A DNA stretch of 64,000 bases. It comes from Paenarthrobacter sp. Z7-10 (GTDB lineage Bacteria; Actinomycetota; Actinomycetes; Actinomycetales; Micrococcaceae). Each line of letters begins with the position of its first letter. Within the stretch, counting starts at the first letter, position 1. The notes under the pieces are model-generated. The model made no database searches. It was not told the origin of the DNA and worked only from the letters and a program-made list of their open reading frames with translations. Shown piece by piece: positions 51,761 through 60,476 of this stretch. A program made the position numbers and the translations under genes. The stretch lies in NCBI RefSeq assembly GCF_026932795.1, contig NZ_JADPVH010000017.1:1-64000 (forward strand), in the 5' to 3' direction.

Positions 51761-54493
51761 TCAGTGCCGGTATGAGAGATCGCGCCGCGCTGTGGTGATG
51801 TCAGCGCTGGTCAGATCTTCGCGACGGTTGATTCCAAGCTTGGTGAAAATTCGGTACAAATGGCCTTCCACCGTGCGCACCGACAACGATGAATGTGCGG
51901 CGATTTCCCGGTTGCTCTGACCATTGACCACCATCGTGACGATGTCGCGCTCGCGGGGAGTCAACTCTGTCGTGTCATCCGGACCGCCCAGTTGCAGGGT
52001 GCTGACGCCGGCCAGTTCCGAGCGCCGCAGCTGGAGCAGATGGACAGCAGCCCGTGCACGTTTACGATCCCCGCTGTTCTGCAGCAGGAGCACTGACTGT
52101 CCCAGGCATTCGGCTGCCAGCAGCTGGTAACCGGCCCCCCGGGCCTGCTCGCTGGCAGCCATCAGCTGGTCAGCGTCCTTTCGGATAATGCCGTGGACAT
52201 AGCTGTTCAGGCACGCCGCCTCGGCGCCCTCAAAGCCATCCGTCAATTCCATCAGTCGTGCCAGCTGACCCACGTCGCCGAGCCGGAGCGCCAATTCGCG
52301 GACGTCCTTCTCAGCGCTCAGCAGCCCGTCCCGCTGCCCATGGTCAGCGAGCTGACGCAGTTCCTGCACGCTCTCGGAGGCACCATACAACGCAGCCTGG
52401 GAAGCAGCCGAGTAGGCCCGTGCCAACAGATGAAAATGCAGCGATCCCTCGTAGGGCAGGTTACCCAGAGCCTCCGAATAACTGGCCACCAAATCCCGTC
52501 GACCGGCCAGCGAGGCTGCATAGGATGCCAGCCCGAGTGCGTAGGGCAGCAGTTGGTCCAGGTCCACTTCGCGCAAAGCCTCGATGGCGGTTGCGAGTTT
52601 GCGCAGTGCCAGCGGCATCTGGCCCTGCGCGAGTGCAACCAGTCCCTCGATCAGCTGCAGCGCCCCGCTGAAGTACAGCTCACTGCGCAGGCCTGAGCGG
52701 GTAAAGTCCGCGAGCACCTCCGCGACGTCACCGAACTTGCCGAGCCGGACCAGCGCGAAAGCGTGCCGAATGAGGACGTATTCGTAGTAGGGAAACCGGC
52801 TGTCCGTGTCGCCGGCGAGAACCTGCAGTGCCGCCGTCGTCGCCTGCACCGCCCCTTCCGGGCGTCCGGTGCAGGTGAGTAATTCGGCCAACAGCATCAG
52901 GGCCACCAAACGGGACTCGGCATCCGGCTCCCCCGCACCGGCCAGCTCACGAAGTTCGGCCTCGACGCCGGCGAACCGGCCCTGGAGCTGCAGTGACTGC
53001 AGCTCCATCAGCCGGCTGCCCCGCAGGTGCGCCCGCTGCGCCAGCATGGCCGGCTGGGCGAGTTCCATGGCCGTATCAGGATTGGAAGCGGCCTGAGAGG
53101 AAATGCGCACGGCGCTCTTCCGCCAGGTGTCGGCGATATCGATCAGGCCGGCGGGACGTCCACCCAGCCCCAGATGCACCCACGCGGTGAGCAGCGAGGC
53201 CGCCCGCACGGTGGCACCATCGGCGGCGGATTCGATGCAGTGCTCCAGCAGTGATGCCGCGCGTTTTAGGTCCCCTCGGTGGTAATGGGCGTGCGCCATT
53301 TCAATCTTGGCGGCGGTGCGATTGCCGCTGCTCTTGACCGCCTCCGCCGCACGGAGGGCAAAAGTTGGATCGAAATTCCTGTTGGCCGATCCGGCTGCCT
53401 GCAGCAGCTGCTGCTCGGGGACGGTCGCGCCGCAGTCCAGAGACCAGTTCACAAATCGCACCAGCGACTCCGGCGAAGGCTGCGGACCGTCCATGACCTC
53501 CAAAATCCGGGCCCGGATCCGGCGGCTGCGTGCCGCCGGAACCAATTGACGGACCACCTCGCCGAAAAGGGGGTAAGCCGAACGGACTAAACGCCGGGGT
53601 CCTTTGGAAATGCTGATCAGATTGTCTTCTTCCAGCGCGTCGATCTCCGCCTCGCCGGCGGCCTGGCAAAGCCAGCTCAGTGGCAGTGGCTCGGCGAGCG
53701 CCACTGTTTGCAGCACCTCCAGCTCAGCCGGAGTCCGGCGAAGCAGCTGTTCGCGGACCAAGTCCGTCAGATGCAGATCGGCCGTGGGATGGTAATTGCG
53801 CAGCAGCCAGACCTGGTTACGCTCCACCAGTTGGTCCAGTCGGCGCGCTTGGGCTATCAGCGCCAGCAGGAACAGCGGATTGCCGCCGGATACCTTGGCC
53901 AAGGCTGCGCTGGCGCTGGTCAGGACCTCACCGGCCAAAACCTGCTCGCACAGCTCGTGCGCCTGGCGCCCCGTTAAGGGCCCCAGATCGAAGCGGGACA
54001 GCAATCCGTCGCTCCACAGTGACAGGAATTCCGCCGGGGGCGCCGGCTTTGGCCTGGACAGAACCAGGAGCTTTGCCGCTCCCGTCACAGCCAGCTGCGC
54101 AATCACCCGGGCACTGTCCTCATCCAAATTATGCGCATCATCGATCACCAGCACGGCCTCGGAGCCGCTGGCCGCCAGCCGCTGCACCAGCGAACGCTGC
54201 ACCTTGCTGAGCACGTCGGGAGGCGAGTCCACCTCTGCCCCGACTGTAGGGTCCAGGAAACGCGCCAGCGCGCCAAATCGGACCCGGACCAGCGCCGTGC
54301 TCGGCGAGATGCGGAACGGGCGCTGTTTGGGCCCCAAAGCGCCGAGCACGGCCTGGGCCAGCGCTGTCTTGCCAAATCCCGCATCGCCCACAACCACCAC
54401 ACCCAGGCGACCGGGATCCTTCAGCGCTGCCGCGATGGAAGCGACCAATGCGTCGTGCCCCACGAGCAGGCGAGAGTTCTGGCTGTTGTTCAT
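51761..54493 (-). CDS. LuxR-family regulator with AAA/STAND ATPase (paralogue 1)
   Basis: A 910-residue MalT/LAL-type regulator. Walker A is GDAGFGKT (36-43), Walker B is VLVIDDAHNLDE, and a long helical (TPR-like) middle follows. A C-terminal LuxR HTH (~845-900) reads LTPRERDIVTMVVNGQSNREIAA and SVRTVEGHLYRIFTKLG. Such proteins bind ATP and a ligand, oligomerise and activate transcription. The start ATG has GGGGA just ahead. It follows paralogue 2 by 17 bases, so the two are one transcript behind the promoter region at 57325-57740. It ends the regulator cluster; 63 bases separate it from the convergent cysC. Confidence 0.88.
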   Translation of the reverse strand: MNNSQNSRLLVGHDALVASIAAALKDPGRLGVVVVGDAGFGKTALAQAVLGALGPKQRPFRISPSTALVRVRFGALARFLDPTVGAEVDSPPDVLSKVQRSLVQRLAASGSEAVLVIDDAHNLDEDSARVIAQLAVTGAAKLLVLSRPKPAPPAEFLSLWSDGLLSRFDLGPLTGRQAHELCEQVLAGEVLTSASAALAKVSGGNPLFLLALIAQARRLDQLVERNQVWLLRNYHPTADLHLTDLVREQLLRRTPAELEVLQTVALAEPLPLSWLCQAAGEAEIDALEEDNLISISKGPRRLVRSAYPLFGEVVRQLVPAARSRRIRARILEVMDGPQPSPESLVRFVNWSLDCGATVPEQQLLQAAGSANRNFDPTFALRAAEAVKSSGNRTAAKIEMAHAHYHRGDLKRAASLLEHCIESAADGATVRAASLLTAWVHLGLGGRPAGLIDIADTWRKSAVRISSQAASNPDTAMELAQPAMLAQRAHLRGSRLMELQSLQLQGRFAGVEAELRELAGAGEPDAESRLVALMLLAELLTCTGRPEGAVQATTAALQVLAGDTDSRFPYYEYVLIRHAFALVRLGKFGDVAEVLADFTRSGLRSELYFSGALQLIEGLVALAQGQMPLALRKLATAIEALREVDLDQLLPYALGLASYAASLAGRRDLVASYSEALGNLPYEGSLHFHLLARAYSAASQAALYGASESVQELRQLADHGQRDGLLSAEKDVRELALRLGDVGQLARLMELTDGFEGAEAACLNSYVHGIIRKDADQLMAASEQARGAGYQLLAAECLGQSVLLLQNSGDRKRARAAVHLLQLRRSELAGVSTLQLGGPDDTTELTPRERDIVTMVVNGQSNREIAAHSSLSVRTVEGHLYRIFTKLGINRREDLTSADITTARRDLSYRH

Positions 54494-54510
54494 CGATTCC
54501 CCGGAATCCC

Positions 54511-57303
54511 CTACGCGAAGGTGTTTTTGAGCTCGGCCCGGTTGGTGACCTGCAATTTTCCGTACACCTGGTACAGATGTCCCTCGACTGTCCGGACGGA
54601 GATGCTCATCTTGGCCGCGATCTCCCGATTACTGACGCCGGCTGCAGCCCAACTGGCCACTTCCTGTTCACGGGCGGTGAGGGCCTGTCCGTCTTCGCTG
54701 GATTGTTTTACTCCGCCGAGTCGCTGAACACTGCTGCGGATGCGTTGTTGGGCCGCCCGCATCACCCCACGGTCGGCGGCATCGGTGCCTATTTTTAGGG
54801 CAACCCGTGCCGCATCCCGGGCGAACAAGTCATCGCCCATGTCAGCGGCAGTCTCCGCGGCCTGCAACAACAATGTGGTGTCCTGTTTGAGGATTCCGGT
54901 GCCCAGGACTCCGCACAGCTGGGCAAACCGCCCCTGCACGGTCCCCGCCGCGGTGATCAGTCGTTGGGCGCCACCGGAGCAGCCCTGCCGAACGGCTGCG
55001 CACAGGAAGACGAGCTCGATGGAGGTTGCCCGAACCCGCCGCTCGTCATCCGCCAGGCTAAAGAGGCGAACAGTTGCCTTTTCCTTCGAGGCCAATTCTG
55101 CCGAGGCCAGGACCTGGAAGTAGGCGCAGGCGCTGCTGACGAGCCGGGATGTCGCATGGCCCGCAGAAAGTCCGGCGGAAGTCGACTTTCCTGCCAGGCC
55201 GGCACCCCCCGCTGAACTGCTTTTACCGCGGCCGAGAAGGCTGGTGACACCGGCCACGCTTGTGCTGCCACTGCTCAAAAAGTGCAGCGCCCGATCGTTC
55301 TCGCCCAGCAAGGCATAGGAATAAGCGACTGCGGCAGCGGCTACCTCCGACGCGCCACCGCCGTCGAGCTGCTTGAACTGGCACAAGGCGGGCAGCAGGT
55401 GCGTCAATGCCCGTTCGGCCCGTCCGCAATACGCATGCACCAGCCCATCCGTCAGTTCCCGAACCGTGGCGGACCGTGCGCCAGCCACCGTTCCGGACGG
55501 GATATCCGCCCCCGGCATGGCTACCCGTTGCTGGGCGGTGCCGGCGAAGAGGACATTCGAGATCGCCCAGTCCGCCGGTTCCCCACTGAGTGGGGCCATT
55601 CCGGCTTCGTTCAGCTGCGCGTCGATGACGCTGGCCAGCTTGCGTGCCTCCGACTGCCGCCCGGTCAGTGCCAAGGACCGGCACAGACCACTGCCCGCCT
55701 GCAAACGGTGCGCAGCCGTCGACCCCTGGGAATAAAGCCGCTGCAGATCCTCCGCGACTTCCCGGTACCGACCGTCGTGGATGGCAAGATCGGCACGAGC
55801 CAACGCCAGTTCCTCCCGCAGCTTCCCTAGTTCCTGTGTATCCTGCTCCGACCTCATTTCCGCTGCGCTGGCGTCCAGCCGCGCCTGCACCTCGTCCAGC
55901 GCGCTTCTCGGGTCCAAATCAGTGTCGGAACGCATCAGCATGCTCCGCAGCAGCATCACCTCGACCCACTGGTCCAAGGCAGCATCGCCGAAGTCCTCCG
56001 CCGCCAACAATGATCGTGCTTTGTCCGGTTTGCCGAGGGTCATGTAGGCTCGCGCCTCCTCGGCCTTGGCTTCCCGGCGCGCCTCCGGCTCCAGATAGGC
56101 CAGCAGCCGCAAAGCCTCCAGCGGGCGGCCCGCCCGGTTTGCCGACCCTGCAGCCGTCCTTGCATCCTGCTGAGACAGCTCAGCTCCGCAGTCGAGCGCC
56201 CATGAGGCCAGCGCCAACGAGGTGGTCAGCACCTCTTCCGAAGGAATGAGCGCACCGGTGACCAGGGCGTGAAGTTCCCGGCTTCGCCCGCTGGGTATAC
56301 GCCGACGGATCACCTGGGCCATCAGCCGGTTGGACAGCCGGACCCATGCCGGCCCCGCAGCGGTAATCTGCAGGCTCCCGCGCTGCTCCAACGAGTCGAT
56401 CGCAGCCGCATCGCTGACCAGCATCAGGTCATCCAGCGCCATACCTCCGGTCAGCGCGAGAATGTCCATCACCTGCCGCTCCGGTGCCGATAAGGACTTC
56501 AGGCTGGTCAGCACGGTGCTCACCGTGCTGGTGTCATACTGGAACGATTTGCCCGCGAGGACCCAGACGCCATCCTGCCGGATCACCGTTTGAGTCTCGA
56601 TCTGTTCGGCCAGGATCATTTCCAGGAAGCGGGGATTTCCGCCGCTGGCGTCCCACAATGCCTCACCCGCGGCACGGGAGACGTCCGCGCCGAGGGAGTT
56701 CCGCAGCCAGGCGGTGGTTTCACGCTGGTTGAACGGCCCCACGTCGATGCGCTGGACCAGGTCATCCTTCCACAGCGCGATCAGCTCTCCAGGTGCCTTG
56801 GGCAGATCATCACAGACGGCCAGCAGCCGAACCGAGCCGTTAGCGGCCAACTGGGTAACAACCAGGGCGGAGAGTTCATCCAGGTCCTGGACGTTGTCCA
56901 CGAACAGGATCACCCGGCGATCCTTGGCACGCTGGGCCAGATACCGGCCCAAGCTGCGGACCACGTTCATAGGGTGATCGACGACGGCGTCGTCGAGTTC
57001 ATTCAGCAGTGACCTCAGCGCTCCGTACGGCATGGTCGAGGCGATGGAGCTGCCTTGGGCCTGCAATACCAGGGAGTCTTCGCGAAGCTGCTCGATGGCC
57101 TTTCGGGCGAGGAACGATTTACCGGTTCCGTGATCCCCCACCAGCACCGCACCGCAGCCGGCCCGGTCCCGCAGGATATCCAGCAATTCAGCTACGGTTT
57201 CCTGCCGACAGTACGGATAAGATTCCGTTTCGGCGCTGGAAGTCCGGGAGGGGATTTCGGTTTTGGCTGCGTTGCCCGTGGCTACAGCATCGAGTTGCAA
57301 CAT
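54511..57303 (-). CDS. LuxR-family regulator with AAA/STAND ATPase (paralogue 2)
   Basis: A 930-residue paralogue of its neighbours. Walker A is GDHGTGKS with Lys ~62; Walker B is VILFVDNVQDLDE. The middle ~600 residues are helical repeats with a Ser/Gly-rich insert (~GRGKSSSAGGAGLAGKSTSAG). The HTH at the C-terminus is LTAREQEVASWAAAGVSNREIAAKMSISVRTVEGHLYQVYGKL. Start: ATG 57303 has GAAGG seven bases ahead; ATG 57318 and GTG 57324 are in frame. Several CTACYTG elements lie upstream, so autoregulation within the cluster is likely. It is the first gene of the pair with paralogue 1. Confidence 0.88.
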   Translation of the reverse strand: MLQLDAVATGNAAKTEIPSRTSSAETESYPYCRQETVAELLDILRDRAGCGAVLVGDHGTGKSFLARKAIEQLREDSLVLQAQGSSIASTMPYGALRSLLNELDDAVVDHPMNVVRSLGRYLAQRAKDRRVILFVDNVQDLDELSALVVTQLAANGSVRLLAVCDDLPKAPGELIALWKDDLVQRIDVGPFNQRETTAWLRNSLGADVSRAAGEALWDASGGNPRFLEMILAEQIETQTVIRQDGVWVLAGKSFQYDTSTVSTVLTSLKSLSAPERQVMDILALTGGMALDDLMLVSDAAAIDSLEQRGSLQITAAGPAWVRLSNRLMAQVIRRRIPSGRSRELHALVTGALIPSEEVLTTSLALASWALDCGAELSQQDARTAAGSANRAGRPLEALRLLAYLEPEARREAKAEEARAYMTLGKPDKARSLLAAEDFGDAALDQWVEVMLLRSMLMRSDTDLDPRSALDEVQARLDASAAEMRSEQDTQELGKLREELALARADLAIHDGRYREVAEDLQRLYSQGSTAAHRLQAGSGLCRSLALTGRQSEARKLASVIDAQLNEAGMAPLSGEPADWAISNVLFAGTAQQRVAMPGADIPSGTVAGARSATVRELTDGLVHAYCGRAERALTHLLPALCQFKQLDGGGASEVAAAAVAYSYALLGENDRALHFLSSGSTSVAGVTSLLGRGKSSSAGGAGLAGKSTSAGLSAGHATSRLVSSACAYFQVLASAELASKEKATVRLFSLADDERRVRATSIELVFLCAAVRQGCSGGAQRLITAAGTVQGRFAQLCGVLGTGILKQDTTLLLQAAETAADMGDDLFARDAARVALKIGTDAADRGVMRAAQQRIRSSVQRLGGVKQSSEDGQALTAREQEVASWAAAGVSNREIAAKMSISVRTVEGHLYQVYGKLQVTNRAELKNTFA

Positions 57304-57360
57304 GATTGAGACCTTCATATTCACTTGGGGTTGTTATGAACTACCCCAAACCTACGAATT

Positions 57361-57600
57361 CCTGCCGCCGACGGCACGAGTGGACGGTACGCGAATTGAA
57401 TCGGCCGCTGTGCACAGTGGACACAGGAAGTACTCAGTTTCGAATCGCGCGGTACCCGGAGACCACTTGTTCGTCGGTCCATCGGGGACGATGCGCGTAG
57501 GTACCGCGGCCAGGACTACTTGGAGGCCCTCGCGAAGACCGAAGTTACCGGATTTACTCGTCCGCTGCCCGGGCGAGTACAGGTAGTCCCCCAGAGTGGT
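57361..57600. promoter_or_regulatory. Promoter region of regulator pair 2-1 with several CTACYTG-type elements
   Basis: CAGGTAGT at 57580-57587 and ACTACTTG at 57515-57522 are clear copies. Weaker relatives are GAAGTACTC near 57427, GTAGGTACC near 57497 and CCACTTGT near 57462. GGGCGAGTA (57571-57579) precedes the first, as near 45853. No confident -35/-10 was found; TGTACT beside CAGGTAGT on the minus strand is a candidate -10. The gap 57325-57740 contains no supportable gene. Confidence 0.5.
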
Positions 57601-57740
57601 AACAGCAGCGTAATTTTCCTCGTCCGCCGTCGACCAGTGCATCGAGTGAGCGGTTGGCGCGCGCTGCGGGACTGTATCGAGCACCTGGTGCTCACTGGAT
57701 GTCCGCTGCGTTAGGCTGCGGTTGGTGGCGGGCCCGCGAC

Positions 57741-60476
57741 TCAGAGACTGGCGACCTTGTCCAGTTCGTCCCGGCCGCCAATACCGAGCTTGGAATAACA
57801 GCGGTATAAGTGACCTTCGACAGTACGCACGGAAATGTGCAGCTGGTCCGCGATCTGCCGGTCGGTGAGCCCTTCGGCGGCGAGGACAATAACGGCGTGC
57901 TCGCGCTGCGTCAGCACGGGCTTGGGAACGGGAGCCGGCGCCGCCTGGCGGACCAGTCCCAGAGCGCTGTGACAGGCAGCCAGGCCGCCCCGGGCAGCCG
58001 CCGCACCGTCCCAATCCTTTGCCCGGCCGAAGAGGTCCAGGGCGGCGGCATAGGCGCTTGACGCCAGCTGCACCGCGTCGGCCTCCATCAGCTGCGTACC
58101 GGCGTCGAAGAGCGCCTGGCCCGTCCCCTGCCGCAGGGCTGTCCCATATGCTGCCAGAGCCTGCGCCCATGGTCCTTCAACGGCAGCTGCCACCTCGCAG
58201 AACCGATCCAGCCGGGTCGTGTCGCCTAGACTAAGGCACAGCTGGAGGGCATGCAGTTCGAGCAGTTTGGCGCCGGTTTCCGCGGCGGAATCCGCGCTGC
58301 GGAGCAGCCGCGCGATTCCTCTCCCGTCCCGGACCAGCAGTTCCTCCCCGGCGTCAAAGAAGCCTTGGGCATGAACCGTAGCCAGGTACATCCCCACGTT
58401 GTGCACTTCGGAATAGTCCGTGGACAGGCGCTGCGCTTCTTCCAATAATCCCTGGGAAGCAGCGGCATAAAAGGCCATCGCGGCGGCGAGCCCAAAGAGC
58501 TGCTGCGGATCGCTGATCCGCAGAGCTTCCAGCCCGGGCAGCAGCACCCGAAGGGCATCCGTCATTTTCCCCTGCCGGATGGCAATGAATCCAAGGGCCA
58601 CATGGGTGCCGCCGCCAAAGGACGCCAGGGCCAGCACGGGTGAGCTGGCGTAGCGGTCCACCAGCCGCTGCGCCGTTTCCCATTCGCCGGAACTCAGGAT
58701 CGCGCTCAGGCATCTGATCAACACAAACTCGGGCAGGAAAAATACTTCATCCGGGCGCGGATGCAGATGGGCGATCGCGTCCAGGGCCAGCTTCGCTCCG
58801 CTGGCCGGTTTACCTATGGCGCAGAGCTGTTCCGCCGCGACCGACAACGCGAACGCCTGTGATCTGTTGCAGTGCGTCGACGCCGCGGCCGCGGCCGACC
58901 GCTCCAGCACACCGGGCAGAACCTCTTCCATTGCTGCGTAGTTTCCAGAGAGAGAAAACATCATCAGCTCGATCAGTGAGGCACGTTCCTGGGTGGCTGC
59001 CAGTATCCCTGCGGCGTCCTTCGGCGTCTGCTGCGCCAACTGCCGTCCGGCGGAGCGCAGCAGTTCAGCGTCCTGCGCCATGCGTTCCAGCGGATGTCCC
59101 AGTGCCGCCCGTGTGGCCGGCCACAGCAGGCTGCCGATCAGGAGCTGCGTCAGGTCACTCCCAGCGGTAAAGTCCGGCTCCAGGAGGGCGGCCGCCCTGT
59201 CGTAATGGCCACTGTTGAAGTGCGAGCGTGCGGTGACAGCCCGTGCCATCATCTGCAGGTCCGGCTCCCGAATGGCGGAGGCTATCCGCAATGCCAGCTG
59301 ATTCTGGAACAGCTTGCAGGCCAGGAAGGCAGCCCGGAGCAACTGCTGGTCCGGAACAGGCGAGCCGCAGTCCAGCGACCACGTCACCATCCGCAGCAGT
59401 GCTTCGGCGTTGTCCGTCTGGACATCCATCCGATCAATGAATCGCTGCCGCAACTGCAAGCTGCGTGCCGCCGGGACCATCCGGCGCAGCACCTCCCCGT
59501 AGACGGGATTTTGCAGCCGGAGGGTTGGCCGGAGCTCCGCGCTGGCGGCAATAAACCGGTGGTCAAGCAACTCTTGGACCGCGTAGACGCTGACGAGTTG
59601 TTCCACCAGCGACCTGCTGGCCGGTTCGGCCAAGGCCACCAGATTCAATGCCTCACGGCTGGCCGCGGACATCCGGGACAGCTGCAGCCTAACCACGTCG
59701 ACCAGTTCCATGCTGCGCTGTGGAGGGGGACCGGTGATGAGCCAGACGCCATGACGCTCCACCAGAATGACGGACCGCTGCGCCTCGCGCACCAGCACCT
59801 TGAGCAGCAGCGGATTTCCAGCAGACTCTGTCCAGAAATGCCAGCTGGTGCTCGAAAGAACTTCTCCGCCCAGCAGGGCAACACACAGTTCGTGGCCCTG
59901 CGGGCGGGTCAGCGGCGTGAGATCGAACCTTTCGGCTGCGCCGTCATGCCACAGCTGCAGCAGCGGAGCCGGAATCCCGGGATGAGGTTTACTCGAAGCC
60001 ACCACCTTGGCCCAGCCCGCATGCACCAGTTCGGCAATTAGTGTTGCGGACGCATCATCCAAGGCGTGCGCATCGTCAATGACCAGGACCACCGAACCCG
60101 GGTGTACGGAACGTTGTTCGATCTGCGCCCAAATGGTCCGCAGCACGGCGACCGGGGAAGTGATGTCCTCGACCGAAACAGCGGACAGGTACGGGGCCAG
60201 CACCCCGTACGGGACCCCGGACAGCGCAGGACTGCCATGGATCGGCATCACCGACATGTCTGGCGAGATTTCACTGCTGACCTGGGCCAACAGGGTGGAA
60301 GCTCCCAGCCCCGTGTCGCCAACGATGAACACGGCGCGGCAGCCCTGCAACATGATCGCGGTACTAACGTCTACCAGGATGCCGCCCGGATCCACCCAGG
60401 AATCCGGGGTCGGCACGACTGATCCGAGGCTTATGTGCGGAATACTCGGAGGCTGCTCTCGGACGAAATCATTCAC
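57741..60476 (-). CDS. LuxR-family regulator with degenerate Walker A (paralogue 3)
   Basis: A 911-residue paralogue. Where the others have GK[ST] the P-loop reads GDTGLGAST (53-61), so the catalytic Lys is Ala59; the codon is GCT, read directly at about 60300. Walker B (VVLVIDDAHALDD) is kept. The middle is helical repeats. The HTH is LTQREHAVIVLAAEGLTDRQIADQLHISVRTVEGHLYRCYSKLG. The start GTG overlaps the stop of paralogue 4 by four bases (GTGA), so the two are made together. A non-hydrolysing or non-binding partner could act as a co-regulator or inhibitor of paralogue 4. Confidence 0.88.
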   Translation of the reverse strand: MNDFVREQPPSIPHISLGSVVPTPDSWVDPGGILVDVSTAIMLQGCRAVFIVGDTGLGASTLLAQVSSEISPDMSVMPIHGSPALSGVPYGVLAPYLSAVSVEDITSPVAVLRTIWAQIEQRSVHPGSVVLVIDDAHALDDASATLIAELVHAGWAKVVASSKPHPGIPAPLLQLWHDGAAERFDLTPLTRPQGHELCVALLGGEVLSSTSWHFWTESAGNPLLLKVLVREAQRSVILVERHGVWLITGPPPQRSMELVDVVRLQLSRMSAASREALNLVALAEPASRSLVEQLVSVYAVQELLDHRFIAASAELRPTLRLQNPVYGEVLRRMVPAARSLQLRQRFIDRMDVQTDNAEALLRMVTWSLDCGSPVPDQQLLRAAFLACKLFQNQLALRIASAIREPDLQMMARAVTARSHFNSGHYDRAAALLEPDFTAGSDLTQLLIGSLLWPATRAALGHPLERMAQDAELLRSAGRQLAQQTPKDAAGILAATQERASLIELMMFSLSGNYAAMEEVLPGVLERSAAAAASTHCNRSQAFALSVAAEQLCAIGKPASGAKLALDAIAHLHPRPDEVFFLPEFVLIRCLSAILSSGEWETAQRLVDRYASSPVLALASFGGGTHVALGFIAIRQGKMTDALRVLLPGLEALRISDPQQLFGLAAAMAFYAAASQGLLEEAQRLSTDYSEVHNVGMYLATVHAQGFFDAGEELLVRDGRGIARLLRSADSAAETGAKLLELHALQLCLSLGDTTRLDRFCEVAAAVEGPWAQALAAYGTALRQGTGQALFDAGTQLMEADAVQLASSAYAAALDLFGRAKDWDGAAAARGGLAACHSALGLVRQAAPAPVPKPVLTQREHAVIVLAAEGLTDRQIADQLHISVRTVEGHLYRCYSKLGIGGRDELDKVASL

